Positions 6,678 to 13,794 of a DNA stretch of 18,833 bases are shown here, piece by piece. Under the pieces are notes generated by a model, which made no database searches, was not told the DNA's origin, and saw nothing but the letters and a program-made list of their open reading frames with translations. Position 1 is the stretch's first letter; every line of letters begins with the position of its first letter. Both the position numbers and the translations under genes were made by a program. Source of the DNA: JAUSIK01 sp964362915 (GTDB lineage: Archaea; Nanobdellota; Nanobdellia; Pacearchaeales; GW2011-AR1); the NCBI GenBank assembly GCA_964362915.1, contig CAYIGH010000017.1:1-18833 (forward strand), read 5' to 3'.

Positions 6678-8057
6678 ATGGAAAAAAGAATTCCATTAAA
6701 ACTTTATAACACTTTAACAAGAAAAAAAGAAATATTCAAGCCAATTGATAAAAATGAAGTTAGAATGTACACCTGCGGCCCAACAGTCTACAACTATCCC
6801 CATATAGGCAATTATCGTGCTTATATAATAGCAGACTTACTAAAAAGAACTCTAAAATACAATAATTACAAAGTGAAGCAGGTAATGAACATTACAGATG
6901 TTGATGACAAAACAATAAGAGACAGCCAAAAAGAAAAGATAAGTCTAAAAGAATTTACTGAGAGATATACAAAAATATTTTTAGATGAAATAAAAACTCT
7001 AAACATAGAAACGCCAGATATTTTACCAAGAGCAACCAATCATATAAAAGAAATGACTGAAATAATAAGAAGTCTTCTTGATAAAAAAATAGCATATAAA
7101 GGAGAAGATAACAGCACATATTATTCTATATCAAAATTCAAATCTTATGGAAAATTAGCGCATTTAAAATTTAAAGGCTTAAAAGCAGGAGCAAGAGTAA
7201 AGCAGGACGAATATACAAAAGAAACAGCATCAGATTTTGCTTTGTGGAAAGCTTGGGACGAATCAGATGGCAATGTTTTTTGGGAAACAGAGATAGGGAA
7301 AGGCCGCCCTGGCTGGCATATTGAATGCTCTGCAATGTCTGCAAAATATTTAGGAAAAAGCTTTGATATCCATACAGGAGGAGTTGATTTAATATTTCCG
7401 CATCATCAGAATGAAATTGCCCAAATAGAGCCAGTAACAAAAAAGAAATTTGTAAATTACTGGATACATAATGAATGGCTTTTAGTTGACGGAAAAAAAA
7501 TGTCAAAATCATTAGGGAATTTTTACACATTAAATGATATTGTAAAAAAAAGTTACGACCCTTTACACTTTCGTTATTTATCTTTACTAACACATTATAG
7601 AAAACCATTAAATTTCACTTTTGATAATATGGATGCTGCAAAAGCAGCCTTCGAAAGGATAAAAAGAAGAATAATAGAGTTGAAAACACAGGAGCATAAA
7701 GGTTCTGACTTTACAAAAAAATATGAAACTCAATTCCTAAAAGCAATAAATGATGATATCAACACGTCAAAAGCCGCGCAAGTTTTTCTCAAGGCACTGG
7801 ATGATTTTAATTTTGATCCAAAAACAAAACTTAAATTATTGGAAAAATTTGATTCTGTTTTAGGTTTGGGTATTGAAGACATGCAGGAAATTTTATTAAT
7901 TTTACCCCCAGAAGTTGAAAAATTAATTGCTGAAAGGGAAAAACTAAGAAAAAACAAAATGTGGGATAAGGCCGATATTCTCAGGCAAAGAATAAAAGAA
8001 AGGGGCTATGAAATCGAAGACACTTCGCAGGGGCCCAAAGCAACAAAAATCAAATAA
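6678..8057 (+). CDS. cysS: Cysteinyl-tRNA synthetase
   Basis: A 459-aa class I synthetase charging tRNA-Cys. The HIGH motif is PHIGN (42-45 region) within CGPTVYNYPHIGNYRAY. KMSKS is exact at 274-278. The catalytic zinc that selects cysteine is held by Cys33 (CGPT), Cys217 (WHIECS), His242 and Glu246 (PHHQNEIAQ); all four are present. Length is typical of the full enzyme, with the helical anticodon-binding domain and a C-terminal KADILRQRIKERGYEIEDT. The start fits the family's N-terminus (LKLYNTLTRKKE). Presence of CysRS means this organism does not depend on the SepRS/SepCysS route for Cys-tRNA, at least not solely. It is intact. Confidence 0.97.
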   Translation: MEKRIPLKLYNTLTRKKEIFKPIDKNEVRMYTCGPTVYNYPHIGNYRAYIIADLLKRTLKYNNYKVKQVMNITDVDDKTIRDSQKEKISLKEFTERYTKIFLDEIKTLNIETPDILPRATNHIKEMTEIIRSLLDKKIAYKGEDNSTYYSISKFKSYGKLAHLKFKGLKAGARVKQDEYTKETASDFALWKAWDESDGNVFWETEIGKGRPGWHIECSAMSAKYLGKSFDIHTGGVDLIFPHHQNEIAQIEPVTKKKFVNYWIHNEWLLVDGKKMSKSLGNFYTLNDIVKKSYDPLHFRYLSLLTHYRKPLNFTFDNMDAAKAAFERIKRRIIELKTQEHKGSDFTKKYETQFLKAINDDINTSKAAQVFLKALDDFNFDPKTKLKLLEKFDSVLGLGIEDMQEILLILPPEVEKLIAEREKLRKNKMWDKADILRQRIKERGYEIEDTSQGPKATKIK

Positions 8058-8110
8058 ATTTCTCACCATTCAATAGTCAAATTCACTATCATAAAATTTA
8101 AATATCCATG

Positions 8111-8122
8111 CTATATAAAATT
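8111..8122 (+). promoter_or_regulatory. Promoter region of the chaperonin operon
   Basis: CTATATAAAATT lies 36 bases before the groES ATG. The segment that follows has ACTTAATTAAAAACTTAAA, a short duplication of TTAAAAACTTAA ending at the start codon. A second AT box (ATTTAAATAT) lies near 8095-8104. I see no CIRCE-type inverted repeat, so the bacterial HrcA control of groESL seems absent. Confidence 0.45.
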
Positions 8123-8150
8123 TTATTAAAAACTTAATTAAAAACTTAAA

Positions 8151-8423
8151 ATGAAGCTTACACCAATAGGAGAAAGAGTTGTATTAAAGCCAATAAAAGC
8201 AGAAGAAAGAACCAAGTCTGGAATATATCTCCCAAAGGGAGCTGAAGAAAAAAAACAAGGCATTATAGAAGCAGTAGGGACATCAAAAGAAGGAAAGCCT
8301 CTTCCATTAAATAAAGGAGATAAAGTTATATATGGAGGATACAGTTCAGAAGAAGTGGAAATAGATAAGGAAAAATATCTTATAATAGAATTTAAAGACA
8401 TCATAGCAAAATTGGATAACTGA
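8151..8423 (+). CDS. groES: GroES, group I co-chaperonin
   Basis: A 90-aa lid protein for GroEL. The N-terminus MKLTPIGERVVLKPIKAEE is the standard family start. The mobile loop reads ERTKSGIYLPKGAEEKKQG, with the hydrophobic Ile-Tyr-Leu tripeptide that docks on GroEL apical domains (Ile-Val-Leu in E. coli). GDKVIYGGYSSEEVEIDKEK and YLIIEFKDIIAKLDN give the C-terminal barrel strands. It is the first gene of groES-orf107-groEL with only two bases to the next ATG. Group I chaperonins are bacterial; in archaea they are known in Methanosarcina and some other lineages, presumably by horizontal transfer. Base composition matches the neighbours, so any transfer was old. Confidence 0.96.
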   Translation: MKLTPIGERVVLKPIKAEERTKSGIYLPKGAEEKKQGIIEAVGTSKEGKPLPLNKGDKVIYGGYSSEEVEIDKEKYLIIEFKDIIAKLDN

Positions 8424-8425
8424 AA

Positions 8426-8749
8426 ATGGCAAAACAAGAAAAAGCAGTTAAGAAAATAAGAAGCATGGAAAATCTAAGAAGATTAAGAATGGGCGATATA
8501 GTGGAAATTGAAGAATATGGAAAAGCACTTTATTATGCCAAGTCAATGGCAAGCCATACTTTTCTTGGTAGAAGAAATGGCGGAGATTCAATATATGAAT
8601 TGGAAGTTGCAAGAGGGCACATAACCCCAAATCAGAATGGTGTTCTGAAAGTAGGAGCCATACTATCAGAAAGAATCTATCATCTTGATTATATAAACAA
8701 TAGTAATTATGAAACTAAAAATAAGATATTAATAGGACAGGGAGTTTAA
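8426..8749 (+). CDS. Unrecognised 107-aa protein between groES and groEL
   Basis: The gene starts two bases after the groES stop and ends one base before the groEL ATG, so it is embedded in the chaperonin operon and must be co-transcribed. The product begins MAKQEKAVKKIRSMENLRRL, a basic helix-forming segment of about 22 residues. A probable beta-rich part follows: MGDIVEIEEYGKALYYAKSM, then ASHTFLGRRNGGDSIYELEV, GVLKVGAILSERIYHLDY and a polar end. The strand pattern and GDIVEI/GAI turns suggest a small barrel, but I recognise no family. There is no signal peptide, membrane helix or Cys. Role in chaperonin function (cofactor, adaptor or regulator) is inferred only from position. Another possibility is a chance passenger gene. 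Confidence 0.85.
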   Translation: MAKQEKAVKKIRSMENLRRLRMGDIVEIEEYGKALYYAKSMASHTFLGRRNGGDSIYELEVARGHITPNQNGVLKVGAILSERIYHLDYINNSNYETKNKILIGQGV

Positions 8750-8750
8750 A

Positions 8751-10355
8751 ATGGCAAAACAAATAATTTTTGACGAGCATGCAAGACAGGCCCTTTTAAG
8801 AGGCATAGACAAAGTTGCAAACACAGTCAGAGTAACTTTGGGCCCGAAAGGCAGAAATGTTATTTTGGATAGACATTCTTCGCCATTAGTTATAAATGAC
8901 GGCGTAACAATAGCCAAAGAAATAGAATTAAAGGATAAATTTGAAAATATGGGGGCAAAATTAATCAAAGAAGTTGCCTCGCAAACCCAAGACAAAGCAG
9001 GAGATGGAACAACAACAGCTATACTTCTAGCTCAATCAATGATTGCAGAAGGCATAAAAAATATTACTGCTGGAGCGAGCCCAACTGAAATAAAAAAAGG
9101 CATAGAAATGGCTACAGAAAAAGTTGTGGAATTATTAAAGAAAAAATCAACTCCAGTTAATGATAAAGAAAGAATAAAACAAGTTGCAACTATTTCCGCG
9201 AATAATGACGAAAAAATAGGCGAATTAATAGCTAACGCAATGGAAAAAGTAGGAAATAAAGGCGTGATAACAGTAGAGGAAGCAAAAAGCATTGAAACTT
9301 ATTTGGAATTAGTAGAAGGCATGCAATTTGATAAAGGATACCTGTCTCCTTACATGGTTACTGACCCGGAAAAAATGGATGTGAGTTTTGAAGATCCTTA
9401 TATATTTATAACTGACAAATCAATTAGTGCGGTAAAAGACCTTATTCCTATCTTAGAATTAGTTGGCCAGGAAGGTAGGCCATTGATAATAATTGCAGAA
9501 GATGTTGAAGGCGAAGCATTAACAACATTAGTAATAAACCTAATAAGAGGAGCTATAAAAGTATGCGCAGTAAAAGCCCCTGGTTTTGGAGATGAGAAAA
9601 AAGAATTATTGGAAGATATAGCTATTCTAACAGGAGGCAGAGTAATTTCAAAAGAAGTAGATGAAAAGATAGAAGATATAAAAATCCAAGATTTAGGATC
9701 TGCAAAAAAAATAAAGGTTACAAAAGACGACACTGTGATAATAGAAGGCCATGGAGATAAAAAGAAAATAGAAAAAAGAATAAAATTAATTGAATCTCAA
9801 ATTAAAGAAGAAGACAGTGAATACAAAAAAGAAGATTTGCAAAAGCGATTAGGCAAACTTTCTGGAGGCGTAGCTGTTGTCAATGTAGGGGCAGCTACAG
9901 AAACAGAACTTAAAGAGAAAAAATCTAGAATAGATGACGCCCTACATGCTACAAAAGCAGCGATTGAAGAAGGTGTTGTTACAGGCGGAGGTTTAACACT
10001 TCTTCATGCAATAAAAGAGCTAAACAATCTAAAATTACCGGATGAACAAAACGTAGGATTAAAAATAGTGAAGAAATCCTTAGAAGGTCCAATAAGGCAA
10101 ATAGTGGAAAATGCAGGCAAAGACGGTTCAGAAGTTTTGGCACATTTAAAGAATCAGCCAGAAACATTCGGCTATAACGCAAAAACAGACAATTTCGAAG
10201 ATTTAGTAAGAGCAGGAGTTATAGACCCGACAAAAGTAGTCAGAAATGCGCTTCAAAGTGCCGCTAGTATAGCTGGAATGATTCTAACAACAGAAAGTTT
10301 GGTGGCAGATTTTGAGGAAAAAAAGGACAAGCCGAGAGCAGAGATAATAATTTAG
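8751..10355 (+). CDS. groEL: GroEL, group I chaperonin (Hsp60)
   Basis: A 534-aa subunit of the double-ring chaperonin that folds proteins with ATP and GroES. Nucleotide-binding features are LGPKGRNVILD (30-40), NDGVTIAKEI with Asp50, GDGTTT (84-89) and SRIDDALHATKAAIEEGVV with Asp396, the counterpart of the E. coli hydrolytic Asp398. The apical substrate region contains PLIIIAEDVEGEALTTLVIN and KVCAVKAPGFGDEKKELLED. The C-terminus ends ADFEEKKDKPRAEIII, without the Gly-Gly-Met tail of E. coli, so the cavity floor would lack that flexible tail. It is clearly group I and not a thermosome. All key residues are present, and it is the last chaperonin gene of the operon. Confidence 0.98.
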   Translation: MAKQIIFDEHARQALLRGIDKVANTVRVTLGPKGRNVILDRHSSPLVINDGVTIAKEIELKDKFENMGAKLIKEVASQTQDKAGDGTTTAILLAQSMIAEGIKNITAGASPTEIKKGIEMATEKVVELLKKKSTPVNDKERIKQVATISANNDEKIGELIANAMEKVGNKGVITVEEAKSIETYLELVEGMQFDKGYLSPYMVTDPEKMDVSFEDPYIFITDKSISAVKDLIPILELVGQEGRPLIIIAEDVEGEALTTLVINLIRGAIKVCAVKAPGFGDEKKELLEDIAILTGGRVISKEVDEKIEDIKIQDLGSAKKIKVTKDDTVIIEGHGDKKKIEKRIKLIESQIKEEDSEYKKEDLQKRLGKLSGGVAVVNVGAATETELKEKKSRIDDALHATKAAIEEGVVTGGGLTLLHAIKELNNLKLPDEQNVGLKIVKKSLEGPIRQIVENAGKDGSEVLAHLKNQPETFGYNAKTDNFEDLVRAGVIDPTKVVRNALQSAASIAGMILTTESLVADFEEKKDKPRAEIII

Positions 10356-10367
10356 TCTTGCAATAAA

Positions 10368-10377
10368 CTTAAATATG
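10368..10377 (+). promoter_or_regulatory. TATA box of the 64-aa helical protein
   Basis: CTTAAATATG is centred 25 bases before the ATG at 10397 and lies directly after groEL, so the small gene probably has its own leaderless transcript. Confidence 0.45.
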
Positions 10378-10396
10378 TCGCAAAATTAAATAATAA

Positions 10397-10591
10397 ATGC
10401 CTGAAGCAAAACCATCAAAAGAAGAAAATATAGGATACCACAAGGGTGCAATAAATACTCTTCTTTCAGAAAGAAATGAATTATTAAGAATAATAGCTAT
10501 AACAGAAAGTCTGATTGCCAGCCACATAAAAGAATTAGAAAAATTAGGTGTTAAAATAAAGATTCAGGAAAATAGTAAAAAATCCAGTTAG
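10397..10591 (+). CDS. Small coiled-coil protein, unrecognised
   Basis: A 64-aa cytoplasmic protein, MPEAKPSKEENIGYHKGAIN at the start, then a long amphipathic helix (LLSERNELLRIIAITESLIA, HIKELEKLGVKIKIQE) with Leu/Ile heptad spacing that suggests a dimer or an adaptor helix. Similar short proteins with IGYHxGA and LLxERNELLR occur in DPANN archaea (recall only). It follows groEL by 41 bases but seems to have its own promoter. A link to the chaperonin is possible by position but is not shown by the sequence. Confidence 0.65.
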   Translation: MPEAKPSKEENIGYHKGAINTLLSERNELLRIIAITESLIASHIKELEKLGVKIKIQENSKKSS

Positions 10592-10601
10592 TTCTTAATA
10601 T

Positions 10602-10628
10602 TTCCTGAAACCTCTTTCAATTCAGGAA
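10602..10628 (+). terminator. Hairpin after the chaperonin region
   Basis: TTCCTGAA (10602-10609) pairs exactly with TTCAGGAA (10621-10628) across an 11-base loop. Its position just after the last plus-strand gene suggests a transcript end, although no strong T run follows. The rest of the spacer to 10778 has only a 17-codon ORF (MREELIINGLKKPPLFL) and a weak AAACC/GGTTT hairpin near 10730-10770, which I do not call. Confidence 0.35.
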
Positions 10629-10778
10629 TAGCCAATTCATAAATACAGTTTTAACTTTAGTATGACTATTATTTAAACAGTTTAAGAAAGGTTATGAGGG
10701 AAGAGCTCATTATAAATGGTTTGAAAAAACCCCCTCTATTCCTATAACTCTTATCGAGGAGAGTGGTTTATTATAGAA

Positions 10779-12026
10779 TCATCTCTTTTTGAGAAGCATA
10801 GATGTTCTTGTCTCATTTTCAGCCAACCATTTCCAAACAGGCATTACTACTATTTTTTTACCATCAATAAAAAATTTATCATCTTGGTTATAAGTCAAAA
10901 TAAGCCCCTCCCTTAAGTTAAACTCTTTTAAGGCAGCAAGAAGACCATCAATTTCTCTATTCTTAGTCTGTTCATTTAAATCAAAGCAAACCTGGACAGC
11001 ACTTTTTATCTTTTCTTTTTCTTTGATTACAAAATCACATTCATTTTTTTCCTGGAAATATAAAATATCCTTAAATTTTCTTCTTAAGCCTAAAAACACA
11101 ACATTTTCAAGCATTTTTCCTTTATCTTTTGAAAACGAGGCAGAATTGTTATAGGAAAAACCATTATCTATCGAATAAGCCTTTTTTGGGTTTACCTGCT
11201 GCTGCTTATAGGAATAACTGAATCTTGATACAGTAAAAATTAGATAAGCATTTTCGAGATAAGCAACATAGTCAATAACACTCTGGACAGATTTTATATT
11301 AAAAGTTTTTTTTATAGAATTATATGAGAATTCTTTTCCGACATTACTAATCAAAAAAATCGCAACTCTATTCAAGATGCTTGTATTTTTTATTCCAAAT
11401 CTTACTGCGATATCCCTCATTACAACGTCCAATAATAATTCATGAAGGATTGACGGGTTTTCTTTTTTTAAATACTCTGGAAACCCCCCCTTGTACAGAT
11501 ATTCCTCAAAAGATTCGATAGAGGGGTTTTCTTTTTTCATACCAAGAAATTCATTAAATGAAAACGGAAACATCTCTATTTGAAGATGCCTCCCTGTCAG
11601 TTTTGTGCCAAGTTCTTTGCTTAACAGAGAAGCATTAGAGCCCGTAATAATAATCTTTTCCTTTTTATCAATTAAATACCTTATAAATTTTTCCCATTTA
11701 TCTATGTTTTGTATTTCATCAAAAAAATAGATTCCACCTTCCCCATACAGCTCCTTCGTTATCATTTCCACTTTGTTAAAATCAGAAAGTTCAAAATTAT
11801 CCAGACGAGGATCTTCAAGATTTAAATAATACCCTTTTTTTTGCTTCATTAATAATTGATTCAAAAAGGTGCTTTTTCCGCATCTTCTTATGCCTATAAT
11901 TATTATGGCAAAAGAATCTTCTATTTTTATCTCTTTTTCTTTTTCTCTTGGTGTTCCTAGCTCTAGTCTCCCCAAAGCCTCTCTTTGTGCAACTATAACA
12001 TCTCTTAATGTTTCTTTAGTTATCAT
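10779..12026 (-). CDS. AAA-family ATPase with DUF4143 (archaeal ATPase type)
   Basis: A 415-aa protein of the widespread AAA_14-DUF4143 family. The N-terminal AAA domain has Walker A GIRRCGKST (45-53), Walker B IYFFDEIQNIDKW (99-111), the sensor stretch IIITGSNASLLSKELGTKLT and PFSFNEFLG. A winged-helix-like middle follows (SYNSIKKTFNIKSVQSVIDY), then the DUF4143 restriction-nuclease-like part: FQEKNECDFVIKE and KSAVQVCFDLN, whose E/D-x-K pattern resembles a PD-(D/E)xK fold. Physiological roles in this family are unknown; copies multiply in archaeal genomes and behave like accessory genes. It stands alone on its strand. The TATA box 28 bases before the start and two palindromes next to it suggest tight regulation. 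Confidence 0.9.
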   Translation of the reverse strand: MITKETLRDVIVAQREALGRLELGTPREKEKEIKIEDSFAIIIIGIRRCGKSTFLNQLLMKQKKGYYLNLEDPRLDNFELSDFNKVEMITKELYGEGGIYFFDEIQNIDKWEKFIRYLIDKKEKIIITGSNASLLSKELGTKLTGRHLQIEMFPFSFNEFLGMKKENPSIESFEEYLYKGGFPEYLKKENPSILHELLLDVVMRDIAVRFGIKNTSILNRVAIFLISNVGKEFSYNSIKKTFNIKSVQSVIDYVAYLENAYLIFTVSRFSYSYKQQQVNPKKAYSIDNGFSYNNSASFSKDKGKMLENVVFLGLRRKFKDILYFQEKNECDFVIKEKEKIKSAVQVCFDLNEQTKNREIDGLLAALKEFNLREGLILTYNQDDKFFIDGKKIVVMPVWKWLAENETRTSMLLKKR

Positions 12027-12049
12027 TATTATTAATATGACTTAAAGAG

Positions 12050-12058
12050 TATATAAAT
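12050..12058 (-). promoter_or_regulatory. TATA box of the DUF4143 ATPase gene
   Basis: Minus-strand ATTTATATA is centred 28 bases before the ATG at 12026. The operator palindromes begin 3 bases upstream of it, where the BRE and transcription factor B would bind. Confidence 0.55.
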
Positions 12059-12060
12059 CT

Positions 12061-12100
12061 TTCTATTGTAAATAGAAACTATCTTCTATTACAAATAGAA
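12061..12100. promoter_or_regulatory. Tandem operator: two 17-base palindromes
   Basis: TTCTATTGTAAATAGAA (12061-12077) and TTCTATTACAAATAGAA (12084-12100) share identical 7-base arms, TTCTATT and AATAGAA, around a 3-base centre. Centres are 23 bases apart, a little over two helical turns. This is the form of a tandem binding site for a dimeric repressor or activator. It sits immediately upstream of the ATPase TATA box. The regulator is not identifiable; only two copies exist, so it is not a CRISPR array. Confidence 0.6.
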
Positions 12101-12108
12101 GCTTTTGA

Positions 12109-12330
12109 GGCCGATTATCTTTTGATGAATACCTTCATACTTTGGGGCTGAAGTTTCATTCTAATAAGTCTCGTATTATCCCGTTGCATCAAGGAGTTCC
12201 TCTGTTGGGATTTCGCGCATTTTTCCATTATCGCCTTTTGAAGGAAAGCAGTATTAAATATATCAAAAGAAACCTGCCTGTTTTGGGGAGAGATTATTTA
12301 TGCAAAAAGATTCAAAACTCAAAAGAATGA
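12109..12330 (+). pseudogene. 3' fragment of a reverse transcriptase (DGR/group II type)
   Basis: The frame opens after a TGA at 12106 and reads SFDEYLHTLGLKFHSNKSRI, then IPLHQGVPLLGFRAFFHYRL and LKESSIKYIKRN. This matches the C-terminal end of the RT palm/thumb, where families such as diversity-generating retroelement and group II RTs have a pattern like LxLxLHPxKS.I.P...GV.FLGF.I..H.RLL. The catalytic YxDD block and everything before it are missing. The best in-frame start (TTG 12142) gives only 62 aa, so it cannot be functional. The last part may also be frameshifted, since a second frame gives KDSKLKRMKLREK. The junction at about 12101 abuts the ATPase operator. Confidence 0.65.
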
Positions 12331-12420
12331 AGCTCCGGGAAAAATAGCTGCTTAGATTTAGCAAAAGTAATAAAATATTGTTATCTAATATGATTATTTT
12401 CTACAGCAGTCAAAATAAAG

Positions 12421-12432
12421 ATATATTTAAAA
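12421..12432 (+). promoter_or_regulatory. TATA box of the secreted-protein operon
   Basis: ATATATTTAAAA lies about 48 bases before the ATG at 12475, leaving a leader of roughly 20 bases with AAAGAGAGAA before the start. The two secreted-protein genes appear to share this promoter. The segment 12331-12420 contains nothing recognisable. Confidence 0.45.
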
Positions 12433-12474
12433 ACTTCTGAATCCAATTAAAGATAATTAAAATAAAGAGAGAAA

Positions 12475-13776
12475 ATGAAGAAAAGAGGCTTTGTATTTGT
12501 ATTTTTTTTCTTAGCTATTTTGACTATTAATATTGGTTTGGTGAATGCGGCCTACGCTGAGATATCCCCATTTATAGACAAAAAATATGCAGGGGATAAA
12601 GAATTGGAGATTAAAGGAATTGCTATTCCTACAGATGGAGCAAATTTTATAGAATGGAAATTAGAACTTGGCATAATGACCGAAGCTGGGGAATTCTCGC
12701 CTACAGGAGGAATAATTACTTCGTCAAATAACCCGACGACGAATCCACAGGATCAAGAATATCAGTCTCTTTATAAACTAGATATTTCCAAACTACCAAT
12801 AGGAGAACATGCTTTGCGCCTAACTGCTAGAGATTCTGATGCTGTATCTCAATCAGAATCTATACAAATAGATATAGTGACTTTTTATAGATCGCAACCG
12901 GTTCTATTTACATTAGTTAATAATCTCAACAATAAAGAATTTTATAGAATAGGCATATTTTTATACGGTTCTGATGAAGCAGAGTTTTATTTTGTTACGC
13001 ATGATGTTCCATTTGCAGAGATTATAGGTAATGGCGATCAGGAAAAGGGGACTGTATGTAAAGAAAGCTGTGATTTTATAATTGATATGCTTCGTATTAA
13101 TCAAAAATACCAAGAGAATGTTGATATTGAGCTAATTGCAGAGGACGAAGATGGCAATTATTATTATTTTCTTCAAAATTGGGAAAAAGGAGAAGATTCT
13201 ATGAAATTTGAAACTCTCACTACGGAAAATATGGTCGATATAAATAATTTGCATGATCGTCTTATTAGCTCTAATATACAAATAAATGAAGTAGTATTAT
13301 CTATAAAACCTTTTGAATATAAAACAACTAATGAAGAAAACAATCTTAAATTAAGAATATATAGTGGCACCGAGAGTTTGCAATATGATGATTACTCATT
13401 AACACTGCACTATCATCATATTCCTGAAAAAGGAGAAATTACGCATTTTGATGTGCTTCTTACTTATCCATTCATAGAAAAAGAAGACGGTAAAGTAAAT
13501 CTGCTTAAAAGATTTGTTCGGGGAGATGCAGATAATAGCGGAAAAGTAGACATAACAGATGCTATTTATACATTAAAGTATCTCTTTCAAGAAGGACCAA
13601 GCCCTACTTGTGAGGACGCACTGGACTCTAACGATGATGGTAAGATGGATATAACAGATGCTATTTATACATTAAATTATCTTTTTTTAGGAGGGCGAGA
13701 AATTCCAGAACCCTTTAAAGTTGCTGGAGAAGATTCAAGTTCAGATAACTTAATGACTTGCACTGAGGAATATTGA
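12475..13776 (+). CDS. Secreted protein ending in a type I dockerin module
   Basis: A 433-aa protein with a signal peptide (MKKRGFVFVFFFLAILTINI, cleavage probably after VNAAYA near residue 28). The bulk, about 30-345, is beta-rich with strand patterns such as KELEIKGIAI and IEWKLELG, resembling Ig-like or carbohydrate-binding modules, but I recognise no family. Residues about 350-406 form a dockerin: two calcium-binding loops, DADNSGKVDITDAIYTLKYL and DSNDDGKMDITDAIYTLNYL, each followed by LF..G. Dockerins bind cohesins on scaffold or surface proteins; no cohesin is seen here. A 26-base stretch is identical in both loops (13552-13577 and 13651-13676), suggesting recent duplication or conversion. 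About 25 further residues with one Cys complete the C-terminus. Confidence 0.85.
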   Translation: MKKRGFVFVFFFLAILTINIGLVNAAYAEISPFIDKKYAGDKELEIKGIAIPTDGANFIEWKLELGIMTEAGEFSPTGGIITSSNNPTTNPQDQEYQSLYKLDISKLPIGEHALRLTARDSDAVSQSESIQIDIVTFYRSQPVLFTLVNNLNNKEFYRIGIFLYGSDEAEFYFVTHDVPFAEIIGNGDQEKGTVCKESCDFIIDMLRINQKYQENVDIELIAEDEDGNYYYFLQNWEKGEDSMKFETLTTENMVDINNLHDRLISSNIQINEVVLSIKPFEYKTTNEENNLKLRIYSGTESLQYDDYSLTLHYHHIPEKGEITHFDVLLTYPFIEKEDGKVNLLKRFVRGDADNSGKVDITDAIYTLKYLFQEGPSPTCEDALDSNDDGKMDITDAIYTLNYLFLGGREIPEPFKVAGEDSSSDNLMTCTEEY

Positions 13777-13794
13777 TAAAGGAAACATAAAAAA

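Noticed and set aside
7171..7608. 145-aa minus-strand ORF inside cysS
   Set aside because: Lies wholly within an intact cysteinyl-tRNA synthetase and has low-complexity Leu-rich sequence typical of a shadow frame.
10694..10747. 17-codon ORF between the chaperonin region and the ATPase gene
   Set aside because: Too short, no ribosome-binding site evidence and no recognisable sequence.
12061..12100. CRISPR repeat pair
   Set aside because: Only two 17-base palindromes separated by 6 bases, with no spacers and no cas genes; operator is simpler.
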